From positions 1-5,324 of the forward strand of contig JAJCYK010000496.1 in assembly GCA_029262935.1 (NCBI GenBank): a stretch of 5,324 nt of DNA, read 5' to 3'. Below are positions 1 through 5,252 of the stretch, one piece after another. The notes under the pieces were generated by a model. The model was given only the letters and a program-made list of their open reading frames with translations. It had not been told where the DNA came from and searched no databases. Origin of the DNA: Cytophagales bacterium (GTDB lineage: Bacteria > Bacteroidota > Bacteroidia > Cytophagales > Cyclobacteriaceae). A program made the translations under genes and the position numbers. The first letter of the stretch is position 1, and every line of letters starts with the position of its first letter.

Positions 1-236
1 ACTTTAGTAGCGACTTTGAGGTGACAGTTGACGGGGACGTGGCGGTTGAATCCACAGATATTACAGACAATATTAGCGAGTACGATGTAGCTCCTTTATT
101 GGGAATGGGTTATGAATTTGATAATGGCTTAAACATTAATGTTGGAGGGGACCTCGGCCTATTTACGGTAGATGGCTTTGATCAGCAAAGCACCTACAAT
201 CGCAACGTCAGGCTATCTATTGGGTTTAGCTTTTAG
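1..236 (+). CDS. Outer-membrane beta-barrel protein, C-terminal fragment (5' end outside window)
   Basis: The reading frame beginning at base 3 is open from the window edge to a TAG stop at 234-236, so this is the 3' end of a longer gene; the in-frame GTG at 21 is not a credible start. The visible part, about 77 residues, shows alternating polar and hydrophobic strands, including a segment reading YDVAPLLGMGYEF, a Gly/Asn/Asp-rich turn, and a last strand ending RLSIGFSF. A terminal Phe on an amphipathic final strand is the usual C-terminal signal recognised by the BAM machinery for outer-membrane barrels. The Asp-rich stretch at the beginning looks like an extracellular loop. It most resembles the small 8-stranded barrels (OmpA-like or PorT-like) common in Bacteroidota. 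The exact family and function cannot be assigned from this fragment. Confidence 0.7.
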   Translation, partial: FSSDFEVTVDGDVAVESTDITDNISEYDVAPLLGMGYEFDNGLNINVGGDLGLFTVDGFDQQSTYNRNVRLSIGFSF

Positions 237-304
237 CATTTCAAGGATAATGGGTAACTGATAAGTAAAGATTGAGGCCGTATGGACAATGATTGCCATC
301 AGAA

Positions 305-312
305 TAATTTTG
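305..312 (+). promoter_or_regulatory. Candidate Bacteroidota -7 element for pckA
   Basis: The octamer TAATTTTG matches the Bacteroidota -7 consensus TAnnTTTG exactly and lies 109 bases upstream of the pckA ATG. No TTG sits at the expected -33 distance: the nearest are at 272-274, too far, and 293-295, too close. This is therefore a candidate only. Transcription would start near 319 and give a leader of about 100 nt that contains the dyad at 380-418. Confidence 0.3.
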
Positions 313-332
313 GGTAAAGGATTAACTTTACC
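313..332. repeat. 7-bp perfect inverted repeat just downstream of the candidate pckA -7 element
   Basis: GGTAAAG at 313-319 and CTTTACC at 326-332 are exact reverse complements around a 6-base spacer (gattaa). The repeat abuts the candidate -7 octamer at 305-312 and covers the predicted transcription start, a position suited to an operator. As RNA it could form a small hairpin, but it has no T tract directly after it, so it is a poor terminator for the upstream barrel gene. Confidence 0.4.
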
Positions 333-379
333 TTACAGGGTACCTACAAATACTTTTTTTAGTTGAAAAAATTCGCTGA

Positions 380-418
380 CAATTCTTTAAATTGCCGCCA
401 CCCAAAATTTAAAGATTG
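380..418 (+). promoter_or_regulatory. Stem-loop directly upstream of the pckA start codon
   Basis: TCTTTAAATT at 384-393 and AATTTAAAGA at 406-415 form a perfect 10-bp inverted repeat around a 12-base, C-rich loop (394-405). Bulging out T383 extends the stem by three pairs (CAA at 380-382 with TTG at 416-418). The perfect stem ends 6 bases before the ATG at 422, inside the ribosome footprint. A competing 5-bp hairpin, CAATT/AATTG at 380-394, shares the left arm. It could be an mRNA structure tuning translation or a DNA operator; the sequence alone does not decide. Confidence 0.5.
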
Positions 419-421
419 AAA

Positions 422-2041
422 ATGGAAGAATACGGCATCAAGTCACAAAAGTCAGATTTATCAGGAATCGGTGTTAAGCAGTTCAAAGAGGCTTATTGGA
501 ACTTAGCTCCATCAGAGCTTACTCAAATTATTATTCAAAATAAAGAGGGCGAATTGTGTGATACGGGCGCCATTATGTGCGACACCGGCCGCTTTACGGG
601 CCGCTCTCCTCAAGATCGCTACATTGTAGAAGATGAATTGACGAAAGACAAAATTTGGTGGGGAGAAATCAATAAATCGATCAGTGAGGAAAGCTTTGAA
701 AGACTTCATACTAAAATGATTGGCTACCTAGCTGATAAAAAACTATATGTAAGAGATGCATATGCCGGAGCAGATAAGACCTATCGAATTAAGTTGCGGG
801 TAGTGAATACCGTAGCTTGGCATAACCTGTTTTGCTACAATATGTTTATTCGTCCAGAGGAATATAAGTTGCAAAGCTTTGAGCCTAACTTCACCATCAT
901 TAATTGCCCTGGGTTTCAGGCCGACCCTGCCACAGATGGTACCCGACAGGAAAATTTTGCCATAATTAACCTGACTAAACGCATCATACTTATTGGCGGT
1001 ACAGGTTATTCCGGTGAAATGAAGAAAGGAATCTTCTCCGTATTGAACTTTTTATTACCCACCGAGAGTGATGTATTCCCTATGCATTGTTCCGCGAATA
1101 TGGGTATCAAAGATCATGACACAGCTATCTTTTTTGGTTTGTCGGGAACAGGGAAAACCACCTTATCAGCAGATCCCAACAGGCAACTCATTGGTGATGA
1201 TGAACACGGTTGGACCAGTAGCAATGTTTTTAACTTTGAAGGGGGGTGCTATGCCAAAACCATTGACCTGTCTAAAGAAAATGAACCTTCTATTTATAAC
1301 GCCATCAAGTTCGGGGCTATATTAGAAAACACTAGGTTTTTCAAAAACTCACGGGAGGTGGACTACTCCAACACAGAGGTAACTGAAAACACAAGGGTTT
1401 CTTATCCCTTGCATTTTATCGACAACTCAGTAAGTCCAGCAATTGGTGGTATTCCAAAGAATATATTCTTTTTGACTTGTGATTGTTTTGGGGTAATGCC
1501 CCCGATCCAACGATTGACTCCCGGACAAGCTATGTTTCACTTTATTAGTGGATACACCTCAAAGGTAGCAGGCACAGAAGATGGCATAGATGAACCTGTG
1601 CCAGCATTTTCAGCTTGTTTTGGAGCTCCTTTTATGCCATTACATCCAACTGTATATGCAGAACAACTGGGACGGAAACTTAAAGAAAGTAATACCAATG
1701 TATGGCTGGTAAATACCGGTTGGACTGGAGGACCTTATGGTGTTGGTTCTCGAATTAAATTGAAATATACTCGTGCTATGATTACCGCAGCGCTATCCGG
1801 AGTACTGGATAATGTAGGTTATCGAAAACACTCGATGTTTCGGGCAGAAATACCTACCACCTGTCCTGGAGTACCTGCAGAAATCTTAAGCCCACGAGAA
1901 ACCTGGAAGGACGATCAGAAATTTTATAAAATGGCCAATAGCCTGGTGGTTAAATTCACCAAGAACTTTGATAAGTTCCGTGATATGGCTAGTGAAGAAA
2001 CTTTGGCAGGAGAACCCATTGAGAATAATTCCTATTCATAA
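422..2041 (+). CDS. pckA: Phosphoenolpyruvate carboxykinase (ATP)
   Basis: Converts oxaloacetate and ATP to phosphoenolpyruvate, ADP and CO2, the committing cytosolic step of gluconeogenesis from TCA-cycle carbon. The protein is 539 aa, about the length of E. coli PckA (540), so it is complete. Visible motifs: the substrate-binding segment RSPQDRY with Arg61; GYSGEMKKG with Tyr196, Lys201 and Lys202; MHCSANMG with the metal-ligand candidate His222; the P-loop GLSGTGKTTLS at 239-249 with Lys245; the kinase-2 motif LIGDDEHGW at 256-264 with Asp259/Asp260; and Arg325 in NTRVSYP. The P-loop form and overall architecture place it in the ATP-dependent family, not the GTP family. I chose ATG 422 over the in-frame TTG at 416 because ATG is preferred, TTG 416 falls in the leader stem, and the two extra residues add nothing recognisable. 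No Shine-Dalgarno is evident, as is common in Bacteroidota. It appears to be transcribed alone, 185 bases after the barrel gene. Confidence 0.96.
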   Translation: MEEYGIKSQKSDLSGIGVKQFKEAYWNLAPSELTQIIIQNKEGELCDTGAIMCDTGRFTGRSPQDRYIVEDELTKDKIWWGEINKSISEESFERLHTKMIGYLADKKLYVRDAYAGADKTYRIKLRVVNTVAWHNLFCYNMFIRPEEYKLQSFEPNFTIINCPGFQADPATDGTRQENFAIINLTKRIILIGGTGYSGEMKKGIFSVLNFLLPTESDVFPMHCSANMGIKDHDTAIFFGLSGTGKTTLSADPNRQLIGDDEHGWTSSNVFNFEGGCYAKTIDLSKENEPSIYNAIKFGAILENTRFFKNSREVDYSNTEVTENTRVSYPLHFIDNSVSPAIGGIPKNIFFLTCDCFGVMPPIQRLTPGQAMFHFISGYTSKVAGTEDGIDEPVPAFSACFGAPFMPLHPTVYAEQLGRKLKESNTNVWLVNTGWTGGPYGVGSRIKLKYTRAMITAALSGVLDNVGYRKHSMFRAEIPTTCPGVPAEILSPRETWKDDQKFYKMANSLVVKFTKNFDKFRDMASEETLAGEPIENNSYS

Positions 2042-2101
2042 CGTTTGACATAGCCCAAGTGATCGTTTGATCTTGATACCATTCGATTTTGAAAGTGCAG
2101 T

Positions 2102-2117
2102 AATCCGCAGGATTTTT
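2102..2117 (+). terminator. Possible weak intrinsic terminator of pckA
   Basis: AATCC at 2102-2106 pairs with GGATT at 2110-2114 around a 3-base loop, and T2113-T2117 form a short T run at the 3' edge; a second run of seven T follows at 2127-2133. It lies about 60 bases after the pckA stop. The 5-bp stem is short, so this is a tentative call. Confidence 0.3.
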
Positions 2118-2142
2118 GTAGCAACCTTTTTTTAAGAGTTAG

Positions 2143-2177
2143 AGAGTTTTGTAAAAATATCTTAAAACATAAACTCT
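2143..2177 (+). repeat. 7-bp inverted repeat upstream of the SPW-type gene
   Basis: AGAGTTT at 2143-2149 and AAACTCT at 2171-2177 are exact reverse complements separated by 21 AT-rich bases. An overlapping alternative pairs GTTTT at 2146-2150 with AAAAC at 2164-2168. The right arm ends 6 bases before the ATG at 2184, the same spacing as the pckA stem. The long AT-rich loop makes a stable RNA hairpin less certain. Confidence 0.3.
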
Positions 2178-2183
2178 AAGAAA

Positions 2184-2550
2184 ATGAAATTACGATTTAT
2201 TTTCCCGACAGTACATGGGATCATAGACTACTCTGCCGCTGATCGCAGGCCCTATCCTATTTAACCTCGGTCAGTCCTCGCCAGTGGCATTTTGGTTATC
2301 CATTGTTATCGGCATAGCGGTGATTCTAGTAAGCACCAATACCAGGTACAAATATGGCATATTTCATACCCTTCCCTATGGCAGACATTTGGCGATTGAT
2401 CTAGCGGCGGCCACTACTTTTTTAGTAGCACCTTTTGTTTTTAACTTTGAAGGCATCGACCAATATTACTATTTAGTCAATGCTGCAGTGGTTTACTTGG
2501 TAGTAGCACTTAGTGCTTCTGAACCTAACCAATTCCAAAAAACTTCTTAA
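2184..2550 (+). pseudogene. SPW-repeat-like small integral membrane protein, frameshifted
   Basis: Reading from ATG 2184 gives MKLRFIFPTVHGIIDYSAA and then runs out of frame to a TAA at 2262-2264. The frame one base later is open from 2227 to the TAA at 2548-2550 and continues the same protein from LIAGPILFNLG onward. Joined, it is a hydrophobic protein of about 121 aa with roughly four membrane segments and two tandem repeats: HGIID...GPILFN and, later, HLAID...APFVFN. This is the pattern of SPW-repeat membrane proteins (motif D-Y...LIASPW), although the Trp of SPW is replaced by Ile and Phe here. The family has no established biochemical role that I know of. The break lies between about 2232 and 2241. 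The 3' part has no ATG, only a GTG at 2284 well inside the first repeat, so independent translation of a complete protein is unlikely. A sequencing or assembly error is the main alternative to a genuine pseudogene. Confidence 0.7.
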
Positions 2551-2570
2551 TTCGATAATACACCCATTAA

Positions 2571-2595
2571 CAAGCAACTGGATGATTTTTGCTTG
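2571..2595 (+). repeat. 7-bp hairpin after the SPW-type gene
   Basis: CAAGCAA at 2571-2577 pairs perfectly with TTGCTTG at 2589-2595 around an 11-base loop, starting 21 bases after the stop at 2550. It could mark the end of the upstream transcript, but no T tract follows, so intrinsic termination is unproven. Confidence 0.35.
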
Positions 2596-2608
2596 CTATC
2601 GGTAATAT

Positions 2609-2651
2609 TTCCTTTAGGCACTCCATTAAGGAGTAAATAAGCCTAAAGGAA
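2609..2651 (+). promoter_or_regulatory. Long nested stem-loop abutting the start codon of the cyclase-like gene
   Basis: TTCCTTTAGGC at 2609-2619 and GCCTAAAGGAA at 2641-2651 form a perfect 11-bp stem. Inside it, ACTCC at 2620-2624 pairs with GGAGT at 2630-2634 around an ATTAA loop, stacking directly on the outer stem, with aaataa (2635-2640) left as a bulge. The 3' arm ends one base before ATG 2653 and contains the purine run AAAGGAA, the only Shine-Dalgarno-like sequence near this start. With one bulged T, pairing can extend through 2652-2654 and take in the first bases of the ATG. No T tract follows, which argues against a plain terminator. The sequence suits a translation-blocking leader, but a transcript-end structure or protein-binding dyad is possible. 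Confidence 0.55.
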
Positions 2652-2652
2652 T

Positions 2653-3210
2653 ATGGAGATAGTTAAAACCCCCAATACCCAGCTAAATGCATCATTTGTA
2701 ATGAAGCCAGTGGCAGCAGTGTTTGTTAGCGATATTGTGCATGTAGATGATCTTTCCGATAACCAGCAAAACGAATTGATTCTGAACAATCAGCAGCTGC
2801 ATCAACTTTATGGAGAGCATTTTGCTGCTACCAGAATTGTGCCTATGGGGTCAATGGTTTTACTGAGTTTTTCATCGGCAATCGCTGCGGTTCGATGTGC
2901 CCAAGAGGTTCTTAAAAGCGCAAAACTGTTACTGAAGCTGAAACTACAAGTTGGTATGCATTTAGGAGAAGTTACTTATTCTGAGTTTGATGTGTATGGC
3001 CATACCATTAACATTGCCACCATGATCCAACAAGCAGCTACAGCAGGTCAACTGTTGATGTCGGAGGCCACTGCCAATAACGCTGGTATTGAAACGACTT
3101 TCTCCGGAGTTTATCAACTGGAAAACTTTAGTCACAAGGTAAGGCTCTATGATGGGGAACCCAAAGGGAAATCCGAATTGCAGGATGTAACCAGACTTAA
3201 GGTGTCTTGA
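2653..3210 (+). CDS. Stand-alone class III nucleotide-cyclase-like domain, probably catalytically inactive
   Basis: The 185-aa protein is almost entirely one adenylate/guanylate cyclase homology domain (about residues 20-170), with no membrane, receiver, FHA or TPR partner. Family landmarks in order: VAAVFVSDIV (residues 20-29) with the first metal-binding Asp, D27; RIVPMGSMVLLSF (61-73) where the family has the GDG turn; the helix SSAIAAVRCAQEV; LQVGMHLGEV (98-107); and DVYGHTINIATMI (113-125). Two catalytic positions are altered: the second metal Asp of GDG is Ser67, and the transition-state Arg of N-x-x-x-R is Met124, although Asn120 is kept. From family knowledge this should abolish or strongly reduce cyclase activity, so a binding or partner-regulating role is inferred. 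Start ATG 2653 is the first available; the in-frame ATG at 2701 (M17) sits just before the domain and is a real alternative, since residues 1-16 are not part of the fold. It converges with the minus-strand gene ending at 3241. Confidence 0.8.
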   Translation: MEIVKTPNTQLNASFVMKPVAAVFVSDIVHVDDLSDNQQNELILNNQQLHQLYGEHFAATRIVPMGSMVLLSFSSAIAAVRCAQEVLKSAKLLLKLKLQVGMHLGEVTYSEFDVYGHTINIATMIQQAATAGQLLMSEATANNAGIETTFSGVYQLENFSHKVRLYDGEPKGKSELQDVTRLKVS

Positions 3211-3227
3211 GTTTAACGAAAAATGTC

Positions 3228-3245
3228 GGTAGCTAAGCCCCTACC
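3228..3245. terminator. Possible weak bidirectional terminator between convergent genes
   Basis: Only 30 bases separate the stop of the cyclase-like gene from the stop of the minus-strand thioredoxin-fold gene. GGTAG at 3228-3232 and CTACC at 3241-3245 can form a 5-bp stem with an 8-base loop that overlaps the minus-strand stop codon. There is no clear T tract on either strand. It is the only dyad I see in this gap, and it is weak. Confidence 0.2.
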
Positions 3246-3849
3246 TAGTCCATTTTATAGAACATCCAATGGCTTTAGTTTTGGTGGTTTGTGGAGGGTC
3301 TCCTTTTATAAGGCTTTTCACTGCCAGTTGAACATAATGCTTGTCTGCGGCTTGGGCGTTGCGACTGTTATTATCAATAGCCCCTATATAGGCAATTTTA
3401 AAACGATTATCTGCTTGCTTATTTAGTACGTACACCTGCGGGGTATTGGTAGCACCATATGCTTTAGTAGTTTTCTGGGATTTATCCCACAGGTAAGCAA
3501 AGGGGAACGCTTTCTTTTGTGCACGTTGTTGCATTTTTTGAAAACTATCTCCAGGTGATCGTTTAGGATCGTTGGGCTGGATAGCAATAACCGGATAGCC
3601 TTGAGAAGCAAACATTTCGTGCAACTTGATTATTCGATCTTCATAGGCTACAGAATAAGGACAGGTGTTGCAGGTAAAAACCAAGATGTATCCTTTGGCT
3701 TTCTCATCGGATGCCAACGAAACTAGGGTACCGTCGGTATTCTTTAATTGGAAGTCCTGAGCGGTATCTCCCACCGATAATCCTTCATTAACAGATGCTC
3801 CCGAAAGGAACAGCACTACGGTCATTAAAATAACATTGATATAAAGCAT
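3241..3849 (-). CDS. Exported thioredoxin-fold protein of the AhpC/TSA-redoxin type, CNTCP motif
   Basis: A 202-aa protein whose first 18 or so residues (MLYINVILMTVVLFLSGA) form a hydrophobic signal sequence, so the mature part probably acts in the periplasm or envelope. The fold is redoxin-like: VGDTAQDFQLKNTDG (26-40) is the typical N-terminal entry of AhpC/TSA and TlpA proteins, followed by the active-site strand ILVFTCNTCPYS with the Cys60-Asn-Thr-Cys63-Pro pair, then a TNTPQVYVL segment carrying the expected cis-Pro. The C-terminal tail reads AIGCSIKW, with a third cysteine, C196; from memory this tail recurs in this subgroup, but I could not check that. The start ATG at 3849 lies 9 bases after the stop of the upstream TlpA-like gene, so the two are very probably co-transcribed. 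Whether it is a reductase, a peroxidase-like enzyme or a structural redoxin cannot be told from the sequence. Confidence 0.85.
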   Translation of the reverse strand: MLYINVILMTVVLFLSGASVNEGLSVGDTAQDFQLKNTDGTLVSLASDEKAKGYILVFTCNTCPYSVAYEDRIIKLHEMFASQGYPVIAIQPNDPKRSPGDSFQKMQQRAQKKAFPFAYLWDKSQKTTKAYGATNTPQVYVLNKQADNRFKIAYIGAIDNNSRNAQAADKHYVQLAVKSLIKGDPPQTTKTKAIGCSIKWTR

Positions 3850-3858
3850 GGCCCTGGG

Positions 3859-4344
3859 TTAGTTTAAAAGTTCGTTTACTAATTCGATAAGTTCTTTATT
3901 AGTGAGTTCGTTTTCAACGAACTTCCGTTTTCCTGTTTGGTGGTTAATTACCAGAGTAGCAGGAATAGCTCCCGTCCAGGTGGAATCCACTTTATCAATC
4001 CAGGAATTGTAATCAATTTCGTCCAACAATAACACAGTGGGAGCAAGTTGACGTTTGTTCACAAAAGGGATCACTTTTGTGTTCAATTCATCAGCAAAAT
4101 CCAGCGAAATTAGGGTAACTGTCACTGTCCCACCCATTTTCTGATGTAGTGCTTGGAAGTAAGGGAGTTCTTTTATACATGGTTTACACCAGGTGGCCCA
4201 AAAGTTGATCACCTCCAGCTTGGGTGAGTCACGGGTTATTAGTGTCTCCAAAGCATCATATTTGACAACTTTCACTTCATGTTGAGCTCGTACCAAAGTC
4301 AAACTGCAAGACAAACAAAGTAATATTACCAGGGCTTTAAGCAT
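3859..4344 (-). CDS. TlpA/ResA-like exported thiol-disulfide oxidoreductase
   Basis: A 161-aa protein with a Sec-type signal peptide (MLKALVILLCLSCSLTLVRA, probable cleavage before Q21). There is no lipobox, so it is likely soluble in the periplasm. The mature part is a thioredoxin fold: VINFWATWCKPC gives the active-site pair Cys53-Lys-Pro-Cys56, followed by KELPYF, as in TlpA/ResA proteins, and GAIPATLVI supplies the cis-Pro at P128. The family reduces or exchanges disulfides in exported proteins, for example during cytochrome c maturation, and usually draws electrons from a membrane reductase such as CcdA/DsbD. No such partner and no cytochrome gene is visible here, so the substrate is unknown. 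It is the first gene of a two-gene unit with the CNTCP redoxin 9 bases downstream. Its ATG has no Shine-Dalgarno. The leader carries the dyad at 4377-4406. Confidence 0.9.
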   Translation of the reverse strand: MLKALVILLCLSCSLTLVRAQHEVKVVKYDALETLITRDSPKLEVINFWATWCKPCIKELPYFQALHQKMGGTVTVTLISLDFADELNTKVIPFVNKRQLAPTVLLLDEIDYNSWIDKVDSTWTGAIPATLVINHQTGKRKFVENELTNKELIELVNELLN

Positions 4345-4376
4345 ATATATGATATCAAACGGATTGTAAAATAGTT

Positions 4377-4406
4377 TTGTTAAATTTTACACAACAAATT
4401 TAACAA
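4377..4406. promoter_or_regulatory. 11-bp AT-rich operator-like dyad in the divergent promoter region
   Basis: TTGTTAAATTT at 4377-4387 and AAATTTAACAA at 4396-4406 are exact reverse complements with an 8-base spacer (tacacaac). The dyad sits 32 bases upstream of the TlpA-like start on the minus strand and 78 bases upstream of the SDR start on the plus strand. Its right arm overlaps the candidate minus-strand -7 element. The symmetry and position suit a dimeric regulator acting on one or both genes, which is an inference. Confidence 0.45.
4395..4402 (-). promoter_or_regulatory. Candidate -7 element for the TlpA-like/redoxin unit
   Basis: Read on the minus strand, the octamer is TAAATTTG, an exact match to the Bacteroidota consensus TAnnTTTG. 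It would start transcription around 4388 and give a leader of roughly 44 nt before the ATG at 4344. I see no TTG at the usual -33 distance, so confidence is limited. It lies inside the right arm and spacer of the dyad at 4377-4406. Confidence 0.35.
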
Positions 4407-4484
4407 CAGTAAACTAAGGTCATTGTTGTAAGGGTGGCGTCACATCTTTTGACTTTAAGCATTTGCTTCCTAAATTAACCGGCT

Positions 4485-5228
4485 ATGACATTCAAAAATA
4501 AAACAGCGATCATTACCGGAGCCACGAGCGGTATTGGTAGAAGTGTGGCGCAGGCGTTGCATCAGTCCGGATCCAATTTGATATTAAATGGCCGGGATGC
4601 TACTAGAGGAAAGGAACTTAAAGAGTTGGGCCCTCAAGTTATTTTTGAGCAAGGGGATGTGAAAGAGCCACAGTTAAACCAGCGCTTAGTGGACAAGGCT
4701 ATGGAAAACTTTGGGCAATTGGATTCGGTGGTGCTGGCAGCGGGTCAATTGGGCATTGGTCGTCTGGACCAACTGTCCATTGAAGATTGGCAGGATACTA
4801 TTGCCACCAACCTCTCTGCTGTATTCTACCTGCTCAAGCATGCTATACCAGCACTCCAAAAACAGTCAGGAAGTGTAGTAATCATAGGCTCGGTAGCGGC
4901 TTTGCATGCTTTTCCGGAACACCCCGCTTATACCGCTTCGAAAGGAGCCTTGCCAGCGTTGGTGAAACAACTGGCTCGGGATTACGGTCCATCCGTTCGG
5001 ATCAATATGATATCACCAGCACAGGTGCTCACACCTCTACTAAAAGATTCCGTACGGGCATTTGAACACCCGGAAACCATATTACAAGAAACCGCTGATG
5101 GGCTTCCTATGAAAAGACTGGGGTTGCCCCAAGATATTACCAATATGGTGTTATACTTATTAAGTGATAAAGCCGGCTGGATAACTGGAAGTAATATGGT
5201 CGTAGATGGTGGCTTTTTATCAACATAG
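4485..5228 (+). CDS. Short-chain dehydrogenase/reductase (classical SDR), NADP(H)-type
   Basis: The 247-aa length is typical of classical SDRs. The cofactor-binding motif TGATSGIG lies at 11-18, and R37 in NGRD after the second strand favours NADP(H) over NAD(H). GDV at 57-59 follows the family pattern. The NNAG motif appears as LAAG (84-87), a mild variation. The catalytic tetrad is intact: Asn109, Ser136 (IIGSVAA), Tyr149 and Lys153 (YTASK). The usual SPG after the active site is ISPAQVLTP, and the C-terminus, ITGSNMVVDGG, is canonical. It is soluble and cytoplasmic, and reversibly oxidises an alcohol or reduces a carbonyl; the substrate cannot be deduced. FabG-like or sugar-alcohol dehydrogenase roles are both possible. 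The next gene starts 24 bases downstream on the same strand and is also a Rossmann dehydrogenase-type protein, so the two probably share an operon. Confidence 0.93.
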   Translation: MTFKNKTAIITGATSGIGRSVAQALHQSGSNLILNGRDATRGKELKELGPQVIFEQGDVKEPQLNQRLVDKAMENFGQLDSVVLAAGQLGIGRLDQLSIEDWQDTIATNLSAVFYLLKHAIPALQKQSGSVVIIGSVAALHAFPEHPAYTASKGALPALVKQLARDYGPSVRINMISPAQVLTPLLKDSVRAFEHPETILQETADGLPMKRLGLPQDITNMVLYLLSDKAGWITGSNMVVDGGFLST

Positions 5229-5252
5229 ATTCAACGTATTAACCCTGATACT

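Noticed and set aside
237..379. Small gene or riboswitch between the barrel gene and the candidate leader hairpin of pckA
   Set aside because: I see no frame with a credible start and no known riboswitch core; only the candidate -7 octamer and the 7-bp dyad can be supported.
416..421. TTG at 416 as the pckA start
   Set aside because: ATG at 422 is two codons downstream and the preferred codon; the TTG lies in the extended leader stem and adds only two residues.
512..709. 65-aa minus-strand frame inside pckA
   Set aside because: Lies wholly antisense to a clearly conserved pckA coding region and shows no recognisable domain.
1068..1325. 85-aa plus-strand frame inside pckA
   Set aside because: Overlaps the P-loop and kinase-2 coding region in another frame and encodes no family pattern.
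2226..2264. Programmed +1 frameshifting in the SPW-type gene
   Set aside because: There is no slippery run or in-frame stop at the shift point of the kind seen in prfB, and the repeat spacing points to a deletion; not fully excluded.
2284..2550. An independent 88-aa gene starting at GTG 2284
   Set aside because: The start falls in the middle of the first SPW-type repeat, and homologous-looking sequence continues upstream in both frames, so this is the 3' part of a broken gene.
3223..3426. 67-aa plus-strand frame after the cyclase-like gene
   Set aside because: Antisense to the 3' part of the CNTCP redoxin gene, which has a clear fold and signal peptide.
3423..3611. 62-aa minus-strand frame
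   Set aside because: An out-of-frame shadow of the redoxin gene on the same strand.
4787..5065. 92-aa plus-strand frame inside the SDR gene
   Set aside because: An out-of-frame shadow over the catalytic region of the SDR.
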